The translations under genes were made by a program, and so were the position numbers. DNA of 64,000 nucleotides from Methylonatrum sp040877625 (GTDB lineage: Bacteria > Pseudomonadota > Gammaproteobacteria > Nitrococcales > Aquisalimonadaceae). The notes below the pieces were generated by a model, which made no database searches, was not told where the DNA came from, and was given only the letters and a program-made list of their open reading frames with translations. Position 1 is the first letter of the stretch, and the number at the start of each line of letters is the position of its first letter. The DNA lies in contig JBBDNK010000008.1 of NCBI GenBank assembly GCA_040877625.1, positions 1 through 64,000 of the forward strand, in the 5' to 3' direction. This document shows, one piece after another, positions 44,466 through 53,280 of this stretch.

Positions 44466-46513
44466 TTCTTCCTCCTGGGCCCTTCAGGGCTTGTTTGTGC
44501 GTTATGAGCGGTCTGAGGAACGGGTGTTTCGTAGCTCGCCATCCGCCTCAACTTGCGGTGGACGATGAAATCCAGCGTGAGAAAGAGGGCACTCCCAAGA
44601 ACGGCAATGGTCTGGAAACTGCCCGCCAGCAAGGCGGCAATCGGAGCAATGCCGATCAACACGCGAACAAGACAGCGTGTCGGTCCGAGATGCATGCCGT
44701 CGTAGGCGTAGAACGCGGTTGACAGGGCAAGGATCGAGACGCTCAGGCCGGTGGCCGCGAGCAGGAAGCGGTTGATGCTGAAGCTGTCCAGAACCAGCAG
44801 CAGGCTGGGCTCGACGACAAATACAAAGGGAATGACGAAACCGATGAAGGCCAGCCGCAGGGCGGCGATGGCAGTCGTCAGCGGATGCGCGCCGGCAATC
44901 GGCGCGGCCGCGAAAACCGCCACGGCGACAGGCGGGGTAATTGCCGAGAGAACCCCGAAGTAGAGCACGAACAGGTGTATCGCCAGAGGTTCAATACCGA
45001 GTTCCCGCAACGACCGCCCCAGGATCAGCACGATGATCAGATAGGCCGGTAGCGTCGGCATACCCATTCCCAATATCAGGCAGGTCAGCGCGGTAAGAAT
45101 GAGCGCGAGAATGAGGTTGTTCTCACCGAGCGCGGCCACGGTGGAAGCGAAGGTCAGTCCTGCGCCGGTCAGGTTCAGCGTACCCAGAATAATTCCGACC
45201 GCCGCGACAACGACGATGATGGACGCTCCCGCCAGCCCGCCACGGACGGCGGCCCTGGCGATCAGGCCCGGATTTCGCCGCAGCTCGGGGTTGAGCAGGA
45301 GGCCGGCGGTGATGACGGTGATGATGGCGGAAAATCCGGCCATCGCGGGAGAACGTCCCATGACCAGCACTGCAATGATCGTCAGAATGGGGGTGACGAA
45401 CATCAGCGATTGCAGAAGCGTTTTGCGGTCGATCGTTTCGCGTTCATGCTTCGGTATCGGCTGAATGCCGGCGCGCCCGGCCTCCAGGGATACGGAAATA
45501 AACAGGGCGCCATAATAGAACAGGGCCGGCAACAGGGCGGCCAGGCAGATCATGAGGTAAGGCATGCCGATAAGATCGGCCATCAGGAAGGCGGCCGCGC
45601 CCATCACCGGTGGCATGATCTGACCTCCGGTGGAGGCCGCGGCCTCCACCGCGGCGGCACTGTACGGCTTGAAACCGCGCCGGATCATCATTGGAATAGT
45701 GAAGGCGCCGGTGCCCACCACATTGGCGACCACGCTACCCGACATGCTGCCGAACAACCCGGATGACACGATCGCGGCGTGACCGACGCCGCCGCGAGAG
45801 CGGCCGGTGATGGCAAACGCAATGCGGATAAGCGAATTGCTGGCGCCAGTCCCCTCCAGCATCACGCCGAAGACAATGAAAACCAGAACCACCTGGATGA
45901 CGATACTGAGCGGGGTGCCATAGACGCCCTGGTAGCCATACCAGACCATCTCCATGGAATCGCTCAGGCTGAAACCACTATGCGACAGAAAGTCCGGCAG
46001 ATACGCGCCGAAGAGCCCGTAGGCGAATACGACAGCGATAAACAGCACGATCGGCAGCCCGAACAGCCTTCGTGTTGCCTCCAGTAGAGTCAGGATCCCG
46101 AATAAGGCAACGACAATATCCAGCGTGCCGTAGCTGACCAGCATGGTGGCGAGATTGTCCGCGGATTTGAGGAAGAACCAGATGGCGATGGTTATGGCCG
46201 CGATGGCGGCCAGATCAGCGCCCCAGGCGGCGCAGCGAAGCAGTTTCCTGTCTTCGGCAATGGCAGCGGCCAGAGGGTGACTCAGCAGGACGGCGATAAT
46301 CGACGTGTAGACAACCAGGGCACGCGTATAGGCGATATCGAAGATACCGACATACGCCACAACCACCGCATAGACGGCAAGAGCGAACCCAATCGCCCCG
46401 GCGGACCAGGAGGCGAGCAGTAGCGGCGAGGGCTTCACGTTACCGCACCAGGAATGAAGTCGATCCGATAAAGCGGAAACGAGAACGCGGCACTCGTCAT
46501 TTGGCTCCTCCAC
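44462..46513 (-). CDS. TRAP transporter fused permease (TAXI type)
   Basis: A 683-residue membrane protein joining the small (DctQ-like) and large (DctM-like) TRAP subunits, as is normal for TAXI systems. At least fifteen hydrophobic segments are visible. The large-subunit marks are GSVVANVVGTGAFTIPMMIR, AAVEAAASTGGQIMPPVMGA and LILGMGMPTLPAYLI. It should use a sodium gradient. It is divergent from the aldehyde dehydrogenase gene at 46846. Confidence 0.9.
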   Translation of the reverse strand: MEEPNDECRVLVSALSDRLHSWCGNVKPSPLLLASWSAGAIGFALAVYAVVVAYVGIFDIAYTRALVVYTSIIAVLLSHPLAAAIAEDRKLLRCAAWGADLAAIAAITIAIWFFLKSADNLATMLVSYGTLDIVVALFGILTLLEATRRLFGLPIVLFIAVVFAYGLFGAYLPDFLSHSGFSLSDSMEMVWYGYQGVYGTPLSIVIQVVLVFIVFGVMLEGTGASNSLIRIAFAITGRSRGGVGHAAIVSSGLFGSMSGSVVANVVGTGAFTIPMMIRRGFKPYSAAAVEAAASTGGQIMPPVMGAAAFLMADLIGMPYLMICLAALLPALFYYGALFISVSLEAGRAGIQPIPKHERETIDRKTLLQSLMFVTPILTIIAVLVMGRSPAMAGFSAIITVITAGLLLNPELRRNPGLIARAAVRGGLAGASIIVVVAAVGIILGTLNLTGAGLTFASTVAALGENNLILALILTALTCLILGMGMPTLPAYLIIVLILGRSLRELGIEPLAIHLFVLYFGVLSAITPPVAVAVFAAAPIAGAHPLTTAIAALRLAFIGFVIPFVFVVEPSLLLVLDSFSINRFLLAATGLSVSILALSTAFYAYDGMHLGPTRCLVRVLIGIAPIAALLAGSFQTIAVLGSALFLTLDFIVHRKLRRMASYETPVPQTAHNAQTSPEGPRRKK

Positions 46514-46845
46514 AGAGCGGAATTTTCTTATGCTTCAGTCCTCTTGCATCAGGCTGATGCCGGGCTGAATGCTAATTCGTATTGTTGATTCGATTCTTGG
46601 CCAGCCACGGACGGTGAACAAATATGAATTGAAGCTGGCTGCCATAAGTTTTGCTTATGACCTGATGGCAAGGCCCAAAGTAGCATGCCGGTGTCTTCCT
46701 AGAAGTTCGCCTTATGGTTGTCAGCTCCAATTGCTATTGGTTTTCACGATGGGCCCTTGATTAAATCCTGACAGGGCCGGGCGTGATACGCGTGCTGGTG
46801 GCATGGATAAAAAATACCGTATCGAAAGCTGGGGAGGCTTAATTT
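46514..46845. promoter_or_regulatory. Divergent control region with LysR-type box
   Basis: These 332 bases separate the TRAP operon from the aldehyde dehydrogenase gene and contain no gene. The GGGAGG site for the GTG start at 46846 is at its right end. The main feature is the dyad at 46643-46659. Confidence 0.5.
46643..46659. promoter_or_regulatory. Candidate LysR-family binding site
   Basis: CATAAGTTTTGCTTATG has perfect six-base arms and contains the T-N11-A pattern within a dyad (ATAAG-N5-CTTAT) that LysR regulators recognise. It lies midway in the divergent region, placed to control both directions. The likely partner is the LysR gene at 48665. Confidence 0.5.
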
Positions 46846-48303
46846 GTGAATGCGTTTACCACCGATCCCGCCTATCGAACTGTCGCCCATTTTGTTGACG
46901 GGAGCTGGACTCAAGGTGGGTCGGGCACCGGAGAGACAGTCTTCAACCCCGCAACCGAAGAGCCCCTTGGCTACCTTCCGCATGCAGCCACCGCGGACCT
47001 GGAACGTGCCGTCGCCGCCGCTGTGCGGGCATTCGAGGACTGGCGCCGACGGACGCCGCTGGAGCGAAAGCGGATATTGAACAAGGCCGCCAATCTGCTT
47101 CGGGACCGAAGCGACGGGATTGCCGTCTGGCTGACCCTGGAGGAGGGCAAGGCGCTCGCCGAGGCGAAGGGCGAGATACTGGCAGCCGCCGATATCTTCG
47201 AGTGGTATGGCGATGAGTGTGTCCGTGTTTACGGGCGTGTCGTACCGTCCCGGATTCCGGGGGCAACCCAGCTCGTATTGCGCGAGCCTGTAGGGCCGGT
47301 TGCGGCCTTTTGCCCCTGGAACTTCCCGGCGCTCACGCCGGCACGCAAGATCGCCGGCGCGCTTGCCTCCGGCTGTACTATCGTCATAAAGGCCAGCGAG
47401 GAAACGCCGGCAACATGCTGCGCACTGGTGGATGCCTGTACGGATGCGGGTGTACCCGCGGGCGTACTGAACCTGGTGTTCGGTATTCCTGACGAGATTT
47501 CGTCTTTTCTAATCCCGCATCCCGGCATTCGCAAGGTGTCCTTTACCGGCTCCATACCGGTCGGCAAGCATCTGGCGAAGCTGGCGGCCGAGGGTGTGAA
47601 GCGCTGTACGCTCGAGTTGGGCGGGCACGCACCGGTGCTGGTGTTCGACGATGCGCAGATCGAGGAAACGGTAAAAATACTGCTCGCCGGCAAGTTCCGC
47701 AACGCCGGTCAGGTGTGTGTCGCGCCGTCGCGCTTCTATGTCCAGCGGGAATGCTATGGCCGCTTCGTCGAGGCCTTTGCCAGCGGTGCCCAGGCGTTGC
47801 GCGTCGGCGATGGCCGCGACCCGGATACGCAGATGGGCCCGCTTGCCAATGTGCGCCGGCTCGATGCCATGCAGGAAATGATTGCGGATGCCCGTGAGCG
47901 TGGGCACAGGGTCGCGGCTGGCGGCGGACGGATCGGAACGCGAGGCTTCTTCTGGGAGCCGACTGTGGTGGCGGATGTTGATGACGAATGCCGGCTTATG
48001 CGTGAGGAACCGTTTGGACCTGTGGCGCCAATCGCCGTCTTCGATACCACCGATGAAGTTATCGCGCGCGCGAATTCGCTCCCGTTCGGGCTGGCTGCCT
48101 TCGCCTTCACGCAATCTCCGGCGCGCGCGCGCGCCGTCCGGGAGGGTGTACGCGCGGGGATGATCGGAATAAATCACCTCGGCATCTCGCTGGCCGAAGT
48201 CCCCTTCGGCGGCGTCAAGGAAAGTGGCTACGGCTCCGAGGGCGGCACCGAAGGGCTCGAAAGCTATCTCGATACCAAACACGTCAGTCAGTTGGATCAA
48301 TAG
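46846..48303 (+). CDS. NAD(P)-dependent aldehyde dehydrogenase (succinate-semialdehyde type)
   Basis: A 485-residue aldehyde dehydrogenase that oxidises an aldehyde to a carboxylic acid. The catalytic Cys291 lies in NAGQVCVAPSRF and the general base Glu257 in TLELGGHAP. CPWNFP, FTGSIPVG and PFGGVKESGYGSEGG are standard. It is closest in style to the GabD group. The start is a GTG with GGGAGG eleven bases upstream. It begins a two-gene operon with the small YdhR-like gene. Confidence 0.92.
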   Translation: MNAFTTDPAYRTVAHFVDGSWTQGGSGTGETVFNPATEEPLGYLPHAATADLERAVAAAVRAFEDWRRRTPLERKRILNKAANLLRDRSDGIAVWLTLEEGKALAEAKGEILAAADIFEWYGDECVRVYGRVVPSRIPGATQLVLREPVGPVAAFCPWNFPALTPARKIAGALASGCTIVIKASEETPATCCALVDACTDAGVPAGVLNLVFGIPDEISSFLIPHPGIRKVSFTGSIPVGKHLAKLAAEGVKRCTLELGGHAPVLVFDDAQIEETVKILLAGKFRNAGQVCVAPSRFYVQRECYGRFVEAFASGAQALRVGDGRDPDTQMGPLANVRRLDAMQEMIADARERGHRVAAGGGRIGTRGFFWEPTVVADVDDECRLMREEPFGPVAPIAVFDTTDEVIARANSLPFGLAAFAFTQSPARARAVREGVRAGMIGINHLGISLAEVPFGGVKESGYGSEGGTEGLESYLDTKHVSQLDQ

Positions 48304-48332
48304 AGACACCTGACATCTATCCGGAGACCAAG

Positions 48333-48659
48333 ATGATTACGGTAATCACCCGATTTCCTCAGCCATCCGGCAGCACGCCGGCCGATGTGAAGAACATGTT
48401 CGAGCAGAGCGCGCCTCGTTATCAGGCGGTGCCCGGCCTGGTGCGCAAGCATTACTATCTCGGCGACGATGGGCGCTGCGGCGGGGTCTACCTGTTCCAT
48501 AGCCGGGCGGACGCGGAGCGGTTGTTCGACGCGGCGTTCGAGGCCTCGATAAAAGAGCGCTTCGGTGGTCTGCCGGAGGTCGAGTATCTGCAGACGCTGG
48601 TTATTGTCGACAATGCGGCGGGAACCATCGAGGACGTCACTGGTGAAGACGTTCAATAA
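48333..48659 (+). CDS. Small YdhR-like monooxygenase-fold protein
   Basis: A 108-residue protein with a ferredoxin-like dimeric alpha/beta barrel. MITVITRFPQPSG at the start, then PGLVRKHYYLGDDGRCGGVY and FHSRADAERLFDA match the YdhR group. Members are called putative monooxygenases, but proof of activity is limited. It follows the aldehyde dehydrogenase by 29 bases and is convergent with the LysR gene, only five bases away. Confidence 0.75.
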   Translation: MITVITRFPQPSGSTPADVKNMFEQSAPRYQAVPGLVRKHYYLGDDGRCGGVYLFHSRADAERLFDAAFEASIKERFGGLPEVEYLQTLVIVDNAAGTIEDVTGEDVQ

Positions 48660-48664
48660 TGCTG

Positions 48665-49609
48665 CTAATGGACAGCAGCGGCATAGGCGCTGACTGTATC
48701 CGCGATCATCTTCGTTCGTTCGACGAGAATCGACGCGGTGAGATCGGTGACCACCCGACTGGCCGGGTTCCGGTTACTGCTCGTCCGCGTCGCCAGCGTC
48801 AGAACGCGGCCAATCTCCGGGTCGACGATTGGTGCGGCCGAGAGGCGTCCAGCAAGAAGTTCCTGGTGAAAGGCGATCGGGGCCAGAATGGTATAGCCGA
48901 GGCCGCGCTCGACAAATTGCTTGATTTCACTGATCACGTCGATCTCGAACTTGACCACATAGTCGATGCCGTGCTCGAGCGCGGCCTTGTGGACCAGGTC
49001 GCGCAGCCCGTTCTGTTTGTTCGTCATGATCAGGGGAAAACGGTGCAAATCCCGGAAGGGAACGGCATCGCCCGCAGCGAAGGCGCCGGGCGGCCCAAGC
49101 AGATAAACCGGCTCCACGCAGATCTCGTGGCAATCGAGATGCGGCGACTCCTGGGTGCCGAACAGCACGGCAGCGTCTAGCCGGCCGTCGATCAGCCATT
49201 CCGCGATATGGGCACTCATGCCTTCCGTTATATGAAGGCTCACGTCGCCATACTCCCGCTGCATGATGGTCATCAGGGGCTGGATGACCAGGGGGCTCAC
49301 CGGTACCGGCAGGCCCAGGGATACGTCGCCTTGCGGCGGGCCTGAGGTCACGGCATCCATCAGCGTGTCCATCTCGGCCAGAACCCGTCGGGCGTGGGTC
49401 AGCAATTTCATGCCTTCCGGGGTGAGGTTGACGCCGCGTGCCCTGCGGTCAAAGAGTTGAACGCTGAAGGCAAGTTCCAGGTTACGGACATGTTGGCTGA
49501 GTGCAGGCTGGGCGATATGCAGTAGTGTCGCCGCGCGCGTGAAGCTGCCTGCTTCCGCGATCGTCGCGAAGTAGCGTAAGTGACGGATATCGACGGAATA
49601 GCGGCTCAT
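48665..49609 (-). CDS. LysR-family transcriptional regulator
   Basis: A 314-residue LysR protein. The N-terminal winged HTH (residues 7-65) reads LRYFATIAEAGSFTRAATLL, then HIAQPALSQHVRNLE. The rest is a periplasmic-binding-like effector domain. I start at 49609 because the HTH then has its normal position; an in-frame start 25 codons upstream is possible. It is the likely controller of the aldehyde dehydrogenase and TRAP genes through the dyad at 46643. Confidence 0.92.
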   Translation of the reverse strand: MSRYSVDIRHLRYFATIAEAGSFTRAATLLHIAQPALSQHVRNLELAFSVQLFDRRARGVNLTPEGMKLLTHARRVLAEMDTLMDAVTSGPPQGDVSLGLPVPVSPLVIQPLMTIMQREYGDVSLHITEGMSAHIAEWLIDGRLDAAVLFGTQESPHLDCHEICVEPVYLLGPPGAFAAGDAVPFRDLHRFPLIMTNKQNGLRDLVHKAALEHGIDYVVKFEIDVISEIKQFVERGLGYTILAPIAFHQELLAGRLSAAPIVDPEIGRVLTLATRTSSNRNPASRVVTDLTASILVERTKMIADTVSAYAAAVH

Positions 49610-49705
49610 TGGATCGCCCGTTTTCTGCACCAGCGAAGCGATGGTATCGCCTCGTGAAGTCCGGAGAGTATGTTCCAATGACAATAACGGGTCGAATTTT
49701 CCGGT

Positions 49706-50527
49706 TCAGATATTGGCTTGATTGAATCGGAAGGCTCCATCCAGGACCAGCCCGACCGGAATCATCTTCGGGATAGTTGAATCGATCAACGGCATGACAC
49801 CCGCCGCCGATCCGGTGATTGCCGCCGGATCGCGCATACTGGCCGGCAGCTCACGCGCCATGCGGTTTGCCGCGTTCGTCACCGCCTCGGTACGCTGCGC
49901 CAACCACCCCAGCCCGTGCAACGGAGTCAGGAGGCCGGCGGCCAGCACGAGGGCACCCGGCCAGTGGGCAAGATGCCTGAACAGACCTGCGACCACGGCA
50001 GGCGAACCCGCCTCCCCAAGCGCATTCAGGGCAGCGAGTAGTTCACGGGATGACAGCGGCAAATCCTTCAGCGCCGGTAATGGCGGAATGGCCGACACCT
50101 GCCCGGAAGACAACCGTGTCGCAACCCGCGCCGATTCGTGAGCCGGTCCGCCAGCAACCAGCAAGGCCTTGAATGCAATAAGATTACGCGCGTTATTGCG
50201 ATTGTAGGCCGCCACAACCGCACAAATCTGAGCGCGCTCGCCGGGGTCCAGCGCGACTGCCTGTAACACGGCTGCGGGAAGTGATACCTGAGGCAGCGGC
50301 TGAACGGCGCTGAGCAGGTCCGCTCCCAGCGCATCCAGTGTTCCGTCCCGGTACGCCGGCCGTAGGCGCTCCCAGACCTGCGCAAGGCACCCGTCAATGG
50401 CGGCAAGCCGTCGGAATACGAGATTGATTACGTCGGTTTCCAGCGTCCCGCGGATATCATCGTAAAGGGCGCGAATACTGGCCGGCGCATGTTCGTCATC
50501 CTGCACTTCCGGGGTATCGGTTACCAC
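49706..50527 (-). CDS. DehI-like (2-haloacid dehalogenase family) protein
   Basis: A 273-residue, mostly helical protein. IRALYDDIRGTLETDVINLV and FRRLAAIDGCLAQVWERLRP resemble the first repeat of the group I haloacid dehalogenase DehI, and SSRELLAALNALGEAG to LFRHLAHWPGALVLAAGLL resembles the second repeat. The two-repeat layout and length fit. DehI enzymes hydrolyse either isomer of 2-haloacids, but many relatives are untested and the catalytic Asp/Asn pair could not be fixed by eye. It lies between the LysR gene and an amidohydrolase gene. Confidence 0.55.
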   Translation of the reverse strand: MVTDTPEVQDDEHAPASIRALYDDIRGTLETDVINLVFRRLAAIDGCLAQVWERLRPAYRDGTLDALGADLLSAVQPLPQVSLPAAVLQAVALDPGERAQICAVVAAYNRNNARNLIAFKALLVAGGPAHESARVATRLSSGQVSAIPPLPALKDLPLSSRELLAALNALGEAGSPAVVAGLFRHLAHWPGALVLAAGLLTPLHGLGWLAQRTEAVTNAANRMARELPASMRDPAAITGSAAGVMPLIDSTIPKMIPVGLVLDGAFRFNQANI

Positions 50528-50611
50528 GCGACACGCTCCACTTGCGATAGGTCAGAGCCGTAGGCTGACAGCGCGCGCGGGGGCTTGACCGGATCGGCGA
50601 CCAGGCAGGCG

Positions 50612-51499
50612 CTAAAAGCCATACAACCGGCCGGGGTTGTTCACCAGTAGGTGCCGTTCGACGGTTGGGTCATTGTCCGTCCAGCGCCGGAACTCGTCCA
50701 GCAACTGGCCGTCGTTGGGCATTTCCGTGGGTAGCTTGACGTGAGGCCAGTCGGTGCCGAATAGCAATTGCTCCGGCGCGGCTTCGATCAGCGCGCGTGC
50801 CAGCGGGTCTACGTCGTTGTATGGAATCTGCTTCGCCGACGTGATCCTGCTCGGACCGGAAAGTTTGACCCAGGTGCGTTTCTCCTGCATCAGCGCCAGC
50901 AGATCGACGAATGCCGGATGACCCGCGCCCAGCCGGGCCGGCATGTGGCCGAAGTGATCGATGACAGAGTCTACGGGCAACTCGGATAGCGCGAGGGAGA
51001 AACCCTTGTGGCGGGATATATCCACTAGAAACTGCAAGTGCCACCCGAACGGCGCAATTCTCGCCGCCAGCCGCCTGACGGAGCGCATGTCTGTTCCACC
51101 GCCAAACACGCGGTTTATGCGTACCCCGCGCACGCCCAGATCGTGGAGCAGCGACAACGCGTCATCCTCCACATTCGCGTCCAGCACAGCAACCGCTCGC
51201 CACTGGATGCCTGCTGGAGCCCGCGCGCTTTCCCGCAAGACATCAACAAGGCAGCGGTTATCCGTGCCATAGACGCTTGGCTGCACGAGTACGGCGCGCT
51301 CGAAACCCAGAGTTCGTAACAAATGCAGATAGTCGTCGCGGCTGGCCACGGGCGGTGTGTATTGCCGTTGAAAGTCGAAGGGGTACTGGGTCGCCGATCC
51401 AAATACGTGCGCATGGCTGTCGCAGCTACCTGCCGGCAGGCGGCGAGACGCCGGGAGTACGGCTCGGTCGGGACCAGGAATATCCGGTTCATTCATCAT
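50612..51499 (-). CDS. Amidohydrolase family 2 protein, PDC-lactonase-like
   Basis: A metal-dependent or metal-independent TIM-barrel hydrolase of about 295 residues. The HxH motif is in CDSHAHVFG, followed by YPFDFQRQYTPP, which resembles LigI, the 2-pyrone-4,6-dicarboxylate lactonase of lignin catabolism. VDSVIDHFGHMP and LLFGTDWPHVKLP supply later His and Asp residues. The start is uncertain: two ATGs at 51499 and 51496 compete with one at 51514. Related proteins also act on other lactones or as decarboxylases. Confidence 0.75.
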   Translation of the reverse strand: MMNEPDIPGPDRAVLPASRRLPAGSCDSHAHVFGSATQYPFDFQRQYTPPVASRDDYLHLLRTLGFERAVLVQPSVYGTDNRCLVDVLRESARAPAGIQWRAVAVLDANVEDDALSLLHDLGVRGVRINRVFGGGTDMRSVRRLAARIAPFGWHLQFLVDISRHKGFSLALSELPVDSVIDHFGHMPARLGAGHPAFVDLLALMQEKRTWVKLSGPSRITSAKQIPYNDVDPLARALIEAAPEQLLFGTDWPHVKLPTEMPNDGQLLDEFRRWTDNDPTVERHLLVNNPGRLYGF

Positions 51500-51757
51500 G
51501 ACAGGCCAGTACAAGCGGGTCGGGTTAGCGGCTATGACGCTGGTCTGGCATAGGGTAGGGCTGAACCACCGCCGTTGACCAATAGGCTTTGCGGTTACCC
51601 CTCATAAGACGGAGTTATGGCTGCCTCGCAACGTCAGCCGGCACCGCCAGGATGGCGCGCGCGATGTAGCGGCAACCGGCAAAGGCGTACGGTAGCGGTG
51701 CGCTACAAAACACCCGGTACGTCGTGTAATCTCTGAAACCTGCACAGGGCTGATGAC

Positions 51758-51775
51758 TGGGAGGGGAGTTCCATT
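51758..51775 (+). promoter_or_regulatory. Ribosome-binding site with possible ATT start
   Basis: GGGAGGGGAG (51759-51768) is one of the best ribosome-binding sites in the window, but four bases after it is ATT (51773), not ATG. Reading from this ATT gives ISLHDTRLNFVLGALL in frame with the methyltransferase. The next standard start, TTG at 51815, has no such site. Confidence 0.45.
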
Positions 51776-52396
51776 TCCTTACACGATACGCGCCTGAATT
51801 TCGTACTGGGGGCCTTGCTGAACAGTGGTGCCAAAACCGTTCTCGACCTCGGTTGCGGATCAGGCACGCTACTGAAGCGGGCACTGATCCAGCAGCAATT
51901 CCTTCGTATCGTTGGTGTTGAGGTCTCCGGACAGGCTCTGGCAGTTGCTCGCCGGGAGCTCGCGTCACATATCGACAGCGATCGCGGAAGACTGTCACTG
52001 ATAAACGGCTCCTACCTGGTTGAAGATAGCCGGCTGCATGGGTTCGACGCGGCGGCGTTGGTAGAGACCATAGAGCACGTGGATCCAAGGCGCCTTTCCC
52101 TGCTCGAGAATACCCTCTTCGCCATGTACCGCCCGTCCACGGTGGTCGTGACGACGCCCAACAAGGAATACAACGTACTCTATGGCCTGAGCGATAACGA
52201 AGTGCGGGATCCCGACCACCAGTTCGAGTGGTCCCGACTGAAGTTCCGCTCCTGGGCGGCACGCATCGGGCGCCAGCATGGCTACCGGGTGATCTACGGC
52301 AATATCGGCGAAAGTCATCCGGTATTCGGATCCCCAACGCAGGCCGCCCGCTTCACGCGTGTCGATCACTATTCGACATGCCGGTATGCCGATTGA
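51773..52396 (+). CDS. Short Hen1-like RNA methyltransferase
   Basis: A class I SAM methyltransferase of about 207 residues. The SAM motif is VLDLGCGSGTLLKR. VETIEHV supplies the Glu-x2-Glu-His metal cluster and DPDHQFEW the later His, and TTPNKEYN is the further Hen1 signature. Hen1 methylates the 3'-terminal ribose of small or repaired RNA. Bacterial Hen1 usually has a long N-terminal domain and a Pnkp partner for RNA repair; both are missing here, so this is the short form. The start is probably ATT at 51773; otherwise TTG at 51815. Confidence 0.75.
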   Translation: MSLHDTRLNFVLGALLNSGAKTVLDLGCGSGTLLKRALIQQQFLRIVGVEVSGQALAVARRELASHIDSDRGRLSLINGSYLVEDSRLHGFDAAALVETIEHVDPRRLSLLENTLFAMYRPSTVVVTTPNKEYNVLYGLSDNEVRDPDHQFEWSRLKFRSWAARIGRQHGYRVIYGNIGESHPVFGSPTQAARFTRVDHYSTCRYAD

Positions 52397-52443
52397 TCTG
52401 ATTTTTGTGGAAACCCGCCCCAGGCGCACAACGGAAATCCACA

Positions 52444-52863
52444 ATGTCCTTGTCATTGACAGATATCACCGTACTTCACCTTGCCCTGATCGGGCTTGGT
52501 GGCGCCCTGGGCGGCGCAGGCCGATTCTGGGTGTTGGGCGCGGTGTCCAGCCGCGTCGGCGACGCGTTTCCATGGGGAACGCTGGTGGTCAATGTGACCG
52601 GTGCGGCGGCGGTCGGCATGCTTGCCGCATGGCTGCAACCGCGGGGCGCGAGTGAAGCCGTTCTGCTGTCGTTATCGGCTGGATTGATCGTCGGCATTGT
52701 CGGCAGTTATACAACGGTGTCCGCATTCAGCCTGCAGACGCTTGTGTTGCTGCGGGCTACCGAGTGGCGACGTGCGCTTTCCTACATCGGCGCCTCACTA
52801 TGCCTGTGCCTGGCATCCGCCGCGGCCGGTTATGCAGGTATTCTCTGGCTGGCGGGGCGCTGA
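52444..52863 (+). CDS. crcB: Fluoride channel CrcB (first of pair)
   Basis: A 139-residue four-helix membrane protein. GGALGGAGRFW, GTLVVNVTG and GSYTTVSAFSLQT are the Fluc/CrcB signatures, including the polar track and the break in helix 3. It lets toxic fluoride leave the cell. The start at 52444 is chosen over one 13 codons upstream because the latter would add a charged tail. Two crcB genes in a row usually encode a heterodimer with opposite membrane orientation. Confidence 0.88.
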   Translation: MSLSLTDITVLHLALIGLGGALGGAGRFWVLGAVSSRVGDAFPWGTLVVNVTGAAAVGMLAAWLQPRGASEAVLLSLSAGLIVGIVGSYTTVSAFSLQTLVLLRATEWRRALSYIGASLCLCLASAAAGYAGILWLAGR

Positions 52864-52866
52864 TCG

Positions 52867-53280
52867 ATGCTCAGGCCCATTTCAGGAATTTATTGTGCCG
52901 TCGCGCTGGGAAGCGCGCTGGGCGCGATCATGCGCTATCTGTGCTCCGTTGCAATGCTGGCGCTCCTTGGGGCCGGATTTGCCTGGGGCACGCTGACGGT
53001 CAATATTCTGGGATCGTTTCTGATCGGCCTCTACGCGGCGTTGTCGGAACCCGACGGCCTTTTACGGCCCGGCTCGGTAGCACGACAGTTTGTGCTGTCA
53101 GGTTTCTGCGGCGGCTTCACCACCTTCTCCATCTTCAGCCTTGAGACGCTGATGCTGGCCGAAAAAGGCGCATTCGCGCTTGCGGGGCTTTATATCGGAG
53201 CGTCTGTTGGTCTGTGGCTCATCGCTGTCTGGGCAGGATATCGGGTGGGTACGCTGGCGCACGGAATGAAGGGTGGATAA
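52867..53280 (+). CDS. crcB: Fluoride channel CrcB (second of pair)
   Basis: A 137-residue partner of the preceding protein. GSALGAIMRYL, GTLTVNILGSFLIG and GFCGGFTTFSIFSLET are closer to the consensus than in the first copy. It begins three bases after the first crcB stop, so the pair is co-translated. No fluoride riboswitch was found upstream. Confidence 0.92.
   Translation: MLRPISGIYCAVALGSALGAIMRYLCSVAMLALLGAGFAWGTLTVNILGSFLIGLYAALSEPDGLLRPGSVARQFVLSGFCGGFTTFSIFSLETLMLAEKGAFALAGLYIGASVGLWLIAVWAGYRVGTLAHGMKGG

Noticed and set aside
51500..52443. Fluoride riboswitch before the crcB pair
   Set aside because: I looked for the conserved GG-GATGG and ACCGCC-type core and the CTGATG segment upstream of the methyltransferase and crcB. 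Only scattered partial matches were found.
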